From: Talaromyces rugulosus
Lineage: Eukaryota; Ascomycota; Eurotiomycetes; Eurotiales; Trichocomaceae
Assembly (NCBI RefSeq): GCF_013368755.1
Contig: NC_049564.1
Location: 5,216,001-5,280,000 of the forward strand
Direction of reading: 5' to 3'
DNA: 64,000 nt
The notes beneath the pieces were generated by a model. The model did not search any database and was not told the DNA's origin. It saw nothing but the letters and a program-made list of their open reading frames with translations. Positions 1 to 10,753 of this stretch are shown one piece after another. Position 1 is the stretch's first letter. Each line of letters starts with the position of its first letter. A program made the position numbers and the translations under genes.

Positions 1-365
1 GAAATTTACTAAAACGTTCATTCCTGAGGTTGTGCATTAAGTTATGAAAAAAAAAAAAAAAAAAACAAATTCAAAGATCTAATTTTTATTGTCTATGCAT
101 TGTTGGTTTGAATTGTGTAAATGAACATAATATGATCGAAGTCATAACGGAACTCCGGCACAGCGCCGAATTATCGGACAGCGAGTTATTTCACAAGATT
201 CTACCGATTGATAACCGGAGACTCACGGAAATTTCGCTTTCAGACATATATGTAAAGACCGGAAAGAACAGAAATTATAAAATCGAATTAGTCGTCTCAA
301 GGCTACTCATGCATACATGCACTAAAAACAGAAATCACAGCAAGTGTTAAGTTTTTGATACGAAT
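1..365. other. Upstream intergenic region with poly-A tract
   Basis: This is the AT-rich region upstream of the first gene. It holds a run of about 19 A residues near positions 47-65. A small open frame at 108-350 has no recognisable motif and lies directly in front of the oxygenase start, so it is treated as 5' flank. No other element is supported. Confidence 0.5.
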
Positions 366-1630
366 ATGGCTGGCCAGACGCTCCCAGAAGTGGATCACTT
401 CGTCCCCGTCGAGTCTTCTAAAGAAGCCATTGATTTTGTTGATCTCAAAGTTCTCGACTTTTCCAAGTATGATATCGGCCCAGAGGAGCGCAAGCAGCTG
501 GCGGAACAAGTCCGGCAGGCGATGACTACCCAAGGGTTTTTCACAATCATCAACCACGGAATCAGTCAGAGTGAAATTGAGCGTCAGGTGGACATTGGTC
601 ATACCATTTTTAAACGCACCACGGCAGAAGAGAAGGAATTGGCTAGAGCCCCCATTGTTGAAAAGGGCTCATACTTTGGATTCAAGCCTCGCGGTCACTG
701 GCGTTTGATAGAAGGCAAGAAAGACAATATCGAGAATTTTAACGTCTCGTAAGATCATTACCTTCAGTTATTATTGTCAAAACAGATATTTGATTTTATA
801 TGTGAGCTGATTGAAAGATATAGCCGTGATATGGAGCAGACTCCCCAGCCTACTCCCATGAAACCCTTTATTCCAGAAATACAGAAGTTTGTGGATTTCA
901 CACACAAGGATATTTTGTTCAAAGTAGGTGCACTAAATATTGATAAGAACAATGGGAATGGGAATGAACTGGTACCTGACTTTCGTCTTAGATATATCGT
1001 CTTTTCGCCATTGCTCTCGAGATTGATGAGGAGGACTTCTTCGTTAAGCTCCATGATTATAACAAGCACGATGAGTCGTGGCTCAGGTACATGGAGTACT
1101 ATGACGAGAAAGATCCAAAAGATTCCAATGGCGAGAAAGCTCTGTGGCTGGGGGGTCACCAAGACCTCTCAGCCTTGTCATTGCTCTTTAGTCAGCCGAT
1201 GTCCTCGCTACAGGTTCGCGATTACGACGACGATTCCAAATGGAAGTATGTCGCGCACACTCCCGGAGCTATCATCGTCAACGCCGGGGAGATTGTCAAA
1301 TGGTGGACGGGAGATTACTTCAAAGCCGCAATACATAGGGTTGTACAGCCACCACAGGACCAAAGAGGGCATGACCGGAGCAGTGTCTTTTACTTTGCAG
1401 TACCCAATGATGATGTAGTGATCAATACCCTACTCGAGGAGAGCCCGGTATTGAGGGCTGCTGGTGTTGAAAGAGCTCATAAACCGGAGAATGCACCCAC
1501 AAGCAAAGAATGGGTGAACGCACGAGTTCAAATGACTGGCCAAAAAGCCGCCTTTGGTGATGAAGGAGGGAACAAAGAGAACAGTGTCGTTGAGAAGGTT
1601 GGAAAGGTCACGACTACCTGGTTCCGTTGA
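366..1630 (+). CDS. 2-oxoglutarate/Fe(II)-dependent dioxygenase (isopenicillin N synthase-like)
   Basis: Inferred exons are 366-748, 818-923 and 992-1630, giving 375 aa; all three join in phase, with GTAAGA and GTAGGT donors. The N-terminal half carries the DIOX_N-type segment of plant and fungal 2OG oxygenases (QGFFTIINHGIS, about residues 57-68). The C-terminal jelly-roll has the iron triad: H219 and D221 in GGHQDLS, and H278 in AAIHRVVQ. The 2OG-binding RxS is R292-S294. Such enzymes hydroxylate, desaturate or cyclise small molecules in the cytosol; the substrate cannot be read from the sequence. Introns 1 and 2 were placed because reading through destroys the conserved frame between residues 128 and 165. 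Its neighbour is a secreted glycosidase, so there is no strong pathway context. Confidence 0.9.
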
Positions 1631-2206
1631 TATAAATAATCTCCTGCTTGTTCAACCAGCTATCTAGGCAATTACTCGCAATGGATATCAATCTTGTGTT
1701 TGAGTTTGATAGATATTAAGACAGATAAGAGCATGATAAGCTTCGATTTTATTTTCGAAATCATAGATTGACTGCCAAGCCCCAAGGGGCCTTTGCCATT
1801 ATTTGGTCAATAGTTTGGTGCAGCTGTATCAATTTGGACCTAGCCTGACTTTAAATTTTAGTGTGAGCTAATATCGAGTAGTGCTTATATATGCGTCGCC
1901 TCCTTTTTGGTACAGTGATAATTTTCAGGTCTAAATATAGTACCGAACAAACTTTCCGTGTGCTTGATACGATAATTATCGCAGATCGACATTGCTAATG
2001 CATCATACCCCGCTAGTACGTGTTACCTATAATGCTGTCACTTAAATTCAATCATTGGATTTAAGTTTTTAGCAACTTGAGCCCCCAATGTAACCCCTTG
2101 GAACAACAAAGTATTAGAAGTCACCGATTTAGCTTAATCACGGTGTTTATTTAATAAATTATATCACGCCCAAGTAACAATACAAATATTTAGCAACTTC
2201 ATCATT
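1631..2206. other. Intergenic region, oxygenase to GH27 gene
   Basis: AT-rich spacer holding the 3' flank of the oxygenase and the promoter of the GH27 gene. No ORF or repeat of note is seen. Confidence 0.4.
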
Positions 2207-3923
2207 ATGAACACCATGACTTTGATAAGCATCGGGTTTGTTTTCCTTGCCGAAATTGCACTGGCGCTAGACAATGGCCTGGCTACCACGCCACAGATGG
2301 GTTGGAGTATGCATTTTCCCTCGATGCAATTGATTATTCTTCGCCTAAGCTGAGTGATTAGATGATTGGAACGCCTTTGGGTGCAATGTGAGCGAAGACC
2401 TTGTTTTGAAAACTTCTAGCTACATGTCTCAATACGGGCTTCTGGCTGCTGGTTACGAGTACGTCAATGTCGATGATTGCTGGTCAACATCGCGTGATCC
2501 CACCAACAATACGATCCTTGTGGACTATTCCAAATTCCCACATGGCATGGCCTATGTAGCGGACCAGCTGCATGCTTCAGGGTTTAGGTTTGGAATGTAC
2601 TCCGACGCTGGAAATAAAACGGTCGGTCTTCACTCGATTATGCAAATTGACGATTAACCTATTGATGGAATTCTTGTAGTGTGGTGGGTACCCCGGGTCT
2701 CTGGGGTACGAGGATGTTGATGCATTTACTTTTGCGAACTGGGGGGTTGATTATCTGAAATATGATAACTGCAATAACGACGGCATTGCCGGATCACAGA
2801 GCATATCGTCCGCAAGGTATGAACTTAAACATGAACAATCCTAGTTGTTAATCAGATTAAGCAATGTCACGTCCGGTTTATTAACGTACTTTCTCTTCTC
2901 GATCAGATAAATCGATGACGGATGCTCTAAATGCAACCGGCCGCCCGATCTTGTACTCTCTCTGTAACTGGGGTCAGGACCAGCCGTGGGTGTGGGGTTC
3001 ATCAGTGGGCAATTCCTGGAGAATTACAGGAGACATCTTTGACAATTTTGGTGATATATCGGCCAATTGCCTGATGTATGTGTTTCCCCGGGAGTAGAAT
3101 ACTTCGTGGTCATAGTGATACTGAATATCCATATAGCCCCGGCCCGTCAGCGCAAGCTGGAGGCTATCAATGCTCCGTTGCAAATATTATAAATCAACTT
3201 GCTCCCATTGCGTCCTATGGGTCCAGTGGTGGGTGGAATAATTTGGACATGTTGGAAGTGGGAAATGGACAAATGTCAGACGCGGGATATATGACACATT
3301 TTAGCATGTGTAAGGTTTATTTTTCTATCGAAAAGCCCTCAACAGATACTGACTGCCATGCTATCGGAACAGGGTCTGTTTTAAAAAGTCCACTAATCAT
3401 TGGCACTGATGTTCTTTCTCTGTCCACGAGTGATTTTTCCATACTTGTCAATCCGGCAATTATAGCAGTTAATCAGGACCCCCTCGGTATATCGGCACAG
3501 TTGCGTTGGAATACATCCAACACTCAATTATGGAGTGGGCCTCTGAGCCCGACTGGAAATTCGACGACTACTCTTGATATGGTTGTCGCACTTGTCAATA
3601 TTGGAAATTCGACGACAGATATTGAGGCGTCCATGTCGGACATATTCGCTGGTCAAACACCAGGGGCTTCGAATTGGGCAATGAACAACCTCTGGGGTGC
3701 ACGGCTGAATGATACTCAGGCGCAATCAATTATGAGTGATGGAGCAGCCGCTCATACTGATTGGATCTATAATGCAACCGAAGTCCCGTACGCCACCGGT
3801 TTAGCACAGAAGGAGCCTCTTTTGCTAGGTACGTATGTAAATACAGTATCTGCTAATGAAACCATCCAAGTCACAGTAAAGGCCAACGGGTGCGCTGTAT
3901 TGCGTTTACAAGCGTTGCAATAA
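2207..3923 (+). CDS. Secreted alpha-galactosidase, GH27 family, with an apparent frameshift
   Basis: Inferred exons are 2207-2306, 2362-2621, 2680-2816, 2907-3075, 3137-3309 and 3373-3923. The product begins with a signal peptide and then the GH27 opening [14 protein letters not shown]. The nucleophile Asp lies in YLKYDNCN (exon 3) and the acid/base Asp in [12 protein letters not shown] (exon 5). The family hydrolyses terminal alpha-1,6-galactosyl residues of galactomannan and raffinose-type sugars outside the cell. The exon 3 to exon 4 junction is odd: the only good donor (2817) and acceptor (2906) leave the downstream conserved frame short by two bases and give an immediate TAA. Other donors tested do not restore phase. 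The gene is therefore either recently inactivated or carries a sequence error or unusual splice. Intron 2 has a non-consensus GTCGGT donor. Confidence 0.8.
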
Positions 3924-4770
3924 TATGGTTCATGGGTCTTTAATAGCGGAAGACGTTGGTTTCTAGGGATGTCATTGATGAAGCCTTTTTAGTGATTACA
4001 GTCAGGAAATGTAAAACAAGCCGCTAGTTATGATAATTTTCTTCAACCCTAAAGATATCTGACGGAAGAGTTGAAGGGGTGGGTGCTGAGTTCGCTACGG
4101 GGTAAATGTTATACTACTACAGAGTAGCACGCGGTAAATATAACGCATGTGGATTTTGTTACAAGGGAAAAAAAGGCAATCCCGGAACATTTAATAATAT
4201 TGAATATAACTGGAAAGCTTATTGACAGATCGATTCAAAAATACTGTTATGTATTAAGTGCTGCGCGTTACATGTATACACCTTGGGAAAGGGTTTATAG
4301 AGCGATAATAAAACTCTAGGCTGCCCTTGCTACTTCAATCTCGATTTTGCACCCGAAAGGGCAATCTAAGAACGTATAAACATCCATGGTTGCTTCTCAA
4401 TCGTGGAAAAGGCGAAAAGGAGACAGAAAGAGACAGAAAATACCAAAGGGAGAAAGCTTTGCATTTTATTCATTTTTATTGCTCCGGCCGCTGCTAAAGT
4501 CTCGCTCGCCCCCACGCCACGAAAAAGAACTAGCATCAGCTGCATCGCTGATCATCGCACGTAACCAGACTTAATAATAATACTAGTACTACCCTGCCCC
4601 CTTGGTCCAATCCGGACGACTCAACCCTTCCACGTGAGAAGAAACGACACCTCTTGATCCCCTAGCGGGTTCCTGGCTATTGGATCCGAAATGGTTGACA
4701 ATCTCCCGCAGGCACAGGTTCGCCATTATTATCTTCCCAAGCGCAGAAGCGCAGTCCTAAATTTGTCAAG
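3924..4770. other. Intergenic region upstream of the Aim6-like gene
   Basis: Spacer of about 850 bp. A Lys/Arg-rich open frame at 4386-4574 has no motif and sits in the promoter/5'-UTR zone of the next gene, so it is not called as a gene. Confidence 0.4.
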
Positions 4771-6294
4771 ATGCAGCCAGCTAGAGTGGCAGCTGCTGCA
4801 ATCTTCTTCTGTCTCTCCCTCTGTCATGGCGTCCCGCACCAGAAACAGTCGTCGGACTACATCTCGAGCTGCGGTGATAACTGGATGGCGCGGGACGATG
4901 TGAGCACAAACAATGGCGAGATCCCACGGCGAGGCTACTTGTCGGCCGTCGCAGAGTTCTGCCAAGAGGCAAATGGCCAGACAGTTCAAGCTGGCAGTTA
5001 TCTCTCACTAGCAACTCGCGTCTTTCTAGACGGTGGTGGTGATCCCTCTTCCAATGGGATTCCGGGATACGTCTATTTCGAGGTCAATAACAAGCAGAGT
5101 TCCGACTCTCACACGGTTAATGGTAAGTAGCTCCACGGGCATAACATCCCTACCATCCTGCTCACAGGTAGGCTAGCGGACAACTGCACCTCGTATCTAC
5201 AGGAACTGTCAAACGACAACTCCAAGTGCTGGGGTAGTGAGCACAGCGACACCAAGGGCGGCACCTGGCAGGTCGGCGCCGATGCCATCTCCTATCACGC
5301 ATTGGGACAGAGCGTCCCACCAGCTCAGGACGCCGTGGATAAGCTGTTCACGAACGGTGCATTGTCAGTCTTGGGCGGTAGTGACGGTGCGGCCCTTAGT
5401 CCGTTCCCCTTGAACTTCACCTCAGATGTGATACCTCTGCCGTGCCACAGCCACAACGACTACACAAGAAACGTGCCCTTGTACGATGCACTCAGCGCTG
5501 GCTGCACGAGCGTCGAGGCCGATGTATGGCTGCATAGCAACACGTTGCGCGTTTCGCACACTGACCCGGGCGATAGCGGGCCGACCATCCAGGACTTGTA
5601 CATTGATCCTCTAGTTGCGCTGTTGGATGCGCAAAATCCAGACAGTGGCAGCTCGAAGGGTGTCTATCCCCAAAACAGCACCCAGTCCCTCGTTCTGCTT
5701 GTCGACTTCAAAAGTGACGGTGACTCTACCTGGGATGCGGTCTTCTCCTCCTTGCAGCCACTCAGGGACGCCGGTTACCTGAGCCACTGGGATGGATCTC
5801 AGTTCGTATCAGCTCCCATCACCGTTGTGACTAGTGGTAACGCGCCATTGTCCAAGGCGGCGAACGGCTCAGCCAACCCCAGCCAGGACATGTTTATGGA
5901 TAGCCGCGTGGACGAGTCACTGGATGGATTCAACACCTCCAATACGTACTACGCAAGCGCTGATTTTGAGAGCGCCATCACTAGCTCGGGCTCAGCGCCT
6001 CTTTCGTCTTCGAACCAGCAGAAGCTGTCAGACCAAGTGAGCGCAGCGCATGTGAAAGGATTTCTTGCTCGATACTGTATGTCCTTTTGCTCTCCCGGGT
6101 GTGACTCTGTGGTACTAATGCATTGGTAGGGGACATCCCAAGCTCTGACTTGTGGCAGGAGCTGGTGGACTCAGGTGTCGATAAGCTGAATGTAAGTGCT
6201 CCAAGTCTCATTGGATTGCTCGTGTACTGAATAAACTGGCTAGGTTGATGACCTCGACGCCGTAGCGAGCGTAGACTTCCACATATCATCATAG
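4771..6294 (+). CDS. Secreted PLC-like phosphodiesterase (Aim6-like) with an N-terminal cysteine-containing domain
   Basis: Inferred exons are 4771-5122, 5168-6076, 6130-6191 and 6244-6294 (457 aa). A signal peptide (about residues 1-20) is followed by a 150-residue secreted domain with Cys pairs and a KGGTWQVG motif. That domain type occurs alone in fungal small secreted proteins. The rest is the PLC-like phosphodiesterase/Aim6 (altered inheritance of mitochondria 6) fold: PLPCHSHNDY, then GCTSVEADVWL, then LLVDFKS, then a C-terminal FLARYWDIP. The His of CHSHNDY and the Glu/Asp of VEADVW fit the GDPD-superfamily active site. Its substrate is unknown. It converges with the protease gene on the other strand. 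The two-domain arrangement is seen directly, in one phase-consistent reading frame. Confidence 0.85.
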
Positions 6295-7502
6295 ATTCTC
6301 AATCCAGCTGCTTGTGTTAAATTTCCTCGTTACAGAGTTAGCATCGACTTCCATAAGCAGATCTCAAGTCTGACAATAGGACCTAATTGTTAGTATTATC
6401 TACAAGGTTACGATATCTAGGGGCTGTGGCCAGTTTAGCAGGGAGTACAGCCCGAATGAACGTTTTAGCGGTGTGACCAGTTGCGCTGCTACAGATTCAG
6501 GGACCACATGCCACCAAGCAACAAACTCTGAAGGTGTGGTAATGAAACGGGTAGCTCGACGTTGCTTTGCTAGTTATGTAGTATTCGGTGTGTATTTCGA
6601 TGACTTTGAGGATCGTCAAGCATGTAGTCGCACTAAATTACAAATTGTATCTTATTGAACTAGGTTAACATGTTTTTATTATACATGGGCACAGAAAAAA
6701 CCTTGAATAGAGCCATCAAGTCAATTGACGATCCGATATTTAGTCAAAGTCTCGAATTCTACTGTTATTTTCATGTATTTAGGTGTATTCCCTCATTCAG
6801 AACTGTATTTAGTATCAATATCGTATTTGGAATCCTACCTCTTAGCGAGTAATTCAAACAACGGGACTCCGTCCTGTGCTTTACGTTTTCATAAAAAGTA
6901 GAAGTAGAACCGCGAGGCATTTGACCAGTAGCAATCGTACACAGTTTCCCTTATCTCTGTGGCCGTACTAACTAATTGGTTGTCATGTAAATTGATGTGG
7001 TGAAGGATTCTAAGTCGGTGTGCACCTACCAAAGATTGGTGCCTTTAAGTTATTCTAGAACGCATATCAAGTAGAATCCCTAGAAAGTCGGACATATGTC
7101 AGGATCAACGCTATGTCTCTAAATTTAGAAAATCCTATTGAGCAATCGGTAATATTTGTATGATATGACAACATCGATTTATTTTACAGCTATTTCAATG
7201 TTCGCAGACTTCCTAACCGATTGAATTTTGCTTAAAAAGAAATAAGGATATTCAGGTATCTAAATTTTTATACAACAGCAATGATAACATAACTGAAATC
7301 AAATCAATCAAATGATATATATTGTCAAATGGGGGAAACATTAGATAACCCTCAGAGAATATCATATCATCTTGCTATACATCGTGAACGAACAATAATA
7401 TGTACAGTGTTAACAATACCCAAAATGAAATCTGACTACTTCAGTGAAAAATCTCAAATATGTCCAAAGCAGAAACGTCAAAGTGCAGCCTGCAGAATCA
7501 AT
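6295..7502. other. Convergent intergenic region
   Basis: About 1.2 kb between two convergent genes, AT-rich. The small open frames at 6473-6658 and 6670-6852 show no motif or coding-like composition. Nothing else is seen. Confidence 0.4.
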
Positions 7503-8663
7503 TTATGACTGGTTTCCCCATGAGATGGTGGAATCCTGCTGGTTGAAAACGACAACGTGCTCGCAGAAGAATGGATCGCCGATGACACCACGAGAAGGCG
7601 AGTTCTCCTTGACGAACCAGACGGTGCAGTCGCCAGACGTATCTGTGTTGCCGTTGTAGAACTTCTCGCCGGGAATGACGAGCGTAGCACTGCCCAAGGT
7701 CAGGGTCAGGTCAGGAAGCTCGGTTCCGCAGGGAACGGTCCAACTTGAGGCATCACCATTGACATCTGAAGCACCGTCCACCCCGTCGTAATATCCACGG
7801 ACGATATCTTCCGCGGCAGAGGTCATGGGACCACCACTGTCGAAGACAACGTCAAAGGTGCCCAGAGACTGCCCGTTCTTGGAGTAGTCTACGCCGGTGT
7901 AGGACCACGAATAAGGGTATGAGGCTGATGAGGAGCTGTCGATTTGGATCTCCTGCATAGGTGCCACGAAGTCGAAGGGGTTTGAACCGAAGGCAATCTG
8001 GCTGGTGCTGCCCTCCGGGGTGAACTTGGTGACGAAGATAGGCTCGGCCAGCGAGCCCTGTAGTGACTCCATGAAGGTGTTTTGCTGGTCAGGGCTAACG
8101 CTGTTGCCGCCTTTGAAGGCCAAACCCAAGATACCTGAACGGGGGAATGATCCGAGCCCCTGGTCGGTGGTTGCAGAACCGACAGCCATGGTAGTGCAGG
8201 CCTCTCCCAGGCAGACATCGGTCTGGTAGACGTTTCCACTTACACCGTTGCCACCCTGCCCATAGCCGATATTAAAGGTTTCACCGCTCATCTGCGAGGT
8301 GTCCTGAGCAGTGGTGGGGTCCCACGTCTGAACGCCGTCGGTGGCATCTGACCCAGCAGAGGGGTCGACGAGCCATAGGTCAGCAGAGCCGGTGTCTAGC
8401 AACACGGAGGCAGGCAGGCCACCAGCCGTGATGTTCGCGAACCAGTAGCCGGAGTAGTCTAGGCTGGAGGAGCTGTTGCTCTGGCGCTTGTCCTTCCGAG
8501 CAGTCTTGCGGGCAACATGAGCGCGCACGCCGTCCCAGTCACGGTGGACATCGATGATGTGCGCAGCCTTGGTGGTGGCGCGCTCTGGGAGGGCGGCAGC
8601 GACGGTGATGGCGGACCCGTACACGAGGGCCATGAGGCCGGCGGTGGTGAAGGAGTATTTCAT
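7503..8663 (-). CDS. Secreted pepsin-family aspartic protease (family A1)
   Basis: Intronless, 386 aa from the ATG at 8663. The open frame extends 13 codons further upstream, but the ATG at 8663 starts directly with a signal peptide (MKYSFTTAGLMALVYG) and is preferred. A propeptide ends near a KR dibasic site (about residue 60). The mature enzyme has the first catalytic motif LLDTGSADLW and a flap Tyr in NIGYGQGG. The second catalytic Asp sits in VVFDSGGPMTSA. In most A1 enzymes this second motif is D-T/S-G-T/S; here the fourth position is Gly, which could affect activity. Two Cys near the C terminus fit the usual disulfide. Aspergillopepsin-like enzymes digest extracellular protein at acid pH. 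Confidence 0.9.
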   Translation of the reverse strand: MKYSFTTAGLMALVYGSAITVAAALPERATTKAAHIIDVHRDWDGVRAHVARKTARKDKRQSNSSSSLDYSGYWFANITAGGLPASVLLDTGSADLWLVDPSAGSDATDGVQTWDPTTAQDTSQMSGETFNIGYGQGGNGVSGNVYQTDVCLGEACTTMAVGSATTDQGLGSFPRSGILGLAFKGGNSVSPDQQNTFMESLQGSLAEPIFVTKFTPEGSTSQIAFGSNPFDFVAPMQEIQIDSSSSASYPYSWSYTGVDYSKNGQSLGTFDVVFDSGGPMTSAAEDIVRGYYDGVDGASDVNGDASSWTVPCGTELPDLTLTLGSATLVIPGEKFYNGNTDTSGDCTVWFVKENSPSRGVIGDPFFCEHVVVFNQQDSTISWGNQS

Positions 8664-10430
8664 GCTGGGGCTCGTGTCAAGGAGGCTAGTATTGATAGGC
8701 AAGGATATAGAGGAGGTGTGGATGGCAAGACGGTAGACAAGACCGGCTTGTTGGGTTAGGAACTAGGTTAATTCAAACCGAACAACAAACGCCTTGAAGG
8801 AGACCCGGGGAAGGCATGATGTCTTCTTATACACGCCAAGATCCATACAGGACGATTCAGCTCGGCTATGCTACTTCCAAATTAAGGTCATGGGCTAGGC
8901 TTTCGGGCGTGCCAGCGTTGATAGATTCTCACGCCGGCACAATCTAAACCACCGAAATCAAGCTTACATGGGATCGTCAGGTACCATTGTGTATTTGACT
9001 CCTACTTTGTCATGCACATCACCCCTCCCTCACTCCTTCTCTGTCCTGACAATCTATCCTCTCCCATGCACGGTAGTCGAGAAAGGTAAGAGTAGCCTTG
9101 GGGATACTAGCAATCGGCTGCAGGGGCAGGAACGGCTTAGGGTTGATGTAACAGGATTTCCGATCGGGGCTTTTGATAGAGATAATTATGGGTTTCGGTC
9201 TCTTTTATTCCGTGTGGCTTAAGGGGCCACTGGGGCGGAAACATGGGGGCCGACATCCTACATATGTACCCCGTACTAATACTGAGCAGAAATGTGTCAG
9301 TGGCTTTTCCTAAGAAGCTGGAGACTGGCTAGAAGGGACAAGGCCACAACTTCGCTGGGCTGTCATGTTTTGACCAAGGGTGAGCGTTCGCAAGCGTGTG
9401 GTCGAGCAGGTCATCATCATCATCAACCGAGTCCTGGTAGGTGATCTAAATATGGATGGTTAAGGTGGTATCGCCCAGTTACTCCGTAGCTAGATCCCAT
9501 TAACCTGTTCTAGCTAGGTTTAATGTCATTATTGCGAAACAGGATTAGAATGATTTTTCTTTGTTAACTAGTGTTCCTTGGAGTAACATCAGTAACCATG
9601 GTGGTGATCTATGGATGCCTAAGGCAAAAATATCATGTGGGCGGTTCTTAACCAGCGGTGCCAGGTCCAAGTAAGGATAAAAACCATATAATGATAGTTT
9701 TTTTTATCATAGTATGGTGCCAGAGGCGTAGATATTTTTTGACCATATCGCTTGAATGTCTGGCCCTTGTCAGTAGGCTAGGAAAATAAAAATTGTAACA
9801 CCTTTCCAACTTCTATATTATTGATTCTTATAAAAATCGAAATATATAATAAAGAGATCATTTACTTCGATATTCTCTAAAAAAATTTTCTAATAATTAT
9901 TATAATATAGGGACATATATTTTACACTAAAAAGGCTCTTAAAAACGACTACTATAAATAACCTATTAAGTTTATATTATCTTATAGATTCTCTCGGTTT
10001 TATAGCTTCATGTATTATTATACATAATCTAGAATTGAGAGCGTTATATGAACAAAAATCAAATTTACTAGTTTGGTTCCTCATTATTAGGGTTGCATGT
10101 TGAGTTGAAATCCTCGTTGATGGTGCGGCGGTTACGGTCGAATTCAGGCAGCCAGCGACCGAATGCGTCGATGTAATCGACCTAAGAGTAGTTTGCCCCA
10201 CAATAATCTACCTGGATTTACCTGATTTATCAGATGCCTCCGTAATACTTGGGGATCGGCGATAAATAAGCTTTGTAGCAAGATGTTTGCCCAGTTTGTA
10301 TCTCCGCATGCGGATTATTGACGGTCGCGACTTGTTCTACGTATCTGATATCAAGACTGATTATTAGGGTTTGCTCATTAGCTAATCTCCTTACACTTGT
10401 AAATTCTACGTTTGTAGGTTGGGACCTGGG

Positions 10431-10447
10431 TATTATTATTATTATTA
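10431..10447. repeat. (TAT)n microsatellite
   Basis: About six consecutive TAT/ATT units in the upstream region of the ATP-grasp gene. Confidence 0.8.
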
Positions 10448-10674
10448 AACATGTTAAATATTCATACTGGCCTGTTGGCTATGACGGCGACTTGCAAACT
10501 TCGACGCGTATATATATTCCTCTGGTTAGTAAAATATCCAGTCAATTCGAACATGGAGAGACCCACATGGAAATAAACATGATTGATTTAAGAAAGGCCC
10601 GGACCGCAGTCGACAAATACGAAAACGGATATGTTCCATATTCCGGAAAGTGACGCTTTGGCGGCCGGCGAACC

Positions 10675-10680
10675 TATAAA
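10675..10680 (+). promoter_or_regulatory. TATA box of the ATP-grasp gene
   Basis: TATAAA about 75 bp upstream of the ATG at 10754, in a short GC-richer stretch. The position suits a core promoter element. Confidence 0.5.
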
Positions 10681-10753
10681 GCTGCCCCGAGATGGAGTTT
10701 TCCCACCATGTATTATTATGCAGCTATTCTTGTGAACTGTTCAAGGTAGCAAA

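Larger units (their letters stand above)
8664..10753. other. Divergent intergenic region, protease / ATP-grasp
   Basis: About 2.1 kb between divergent genes. It includes a very AT-rich pocket at about 9780-10020, a short TCA repeat near 9410-9424, and a TAT/ATT triplet run at about 10431-10447. Open frames at 8968-9222, 9977-10201 and 10318-10653 have no motif and are not called. Confidence 0.45.

Noticed and set aside
764..1162. Minus-strand open frame inside the oxygenase gene
   Set aside because: It is a shadow of the phase-consistent 2OG oxygenase exons and has no motif.
4386..4574. Lys/Arg-rich small open frame
   Set aside because: Low-complexity composition, in the promoter zone of the Aim6-like gene, no recognisable domain.
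9780..10020. AT-rich pocket as a RIP-mutated transposon
   Set aside because: No terminal repeats, transposase fragments or target-site duplication can be seen; composition alone is not enough.
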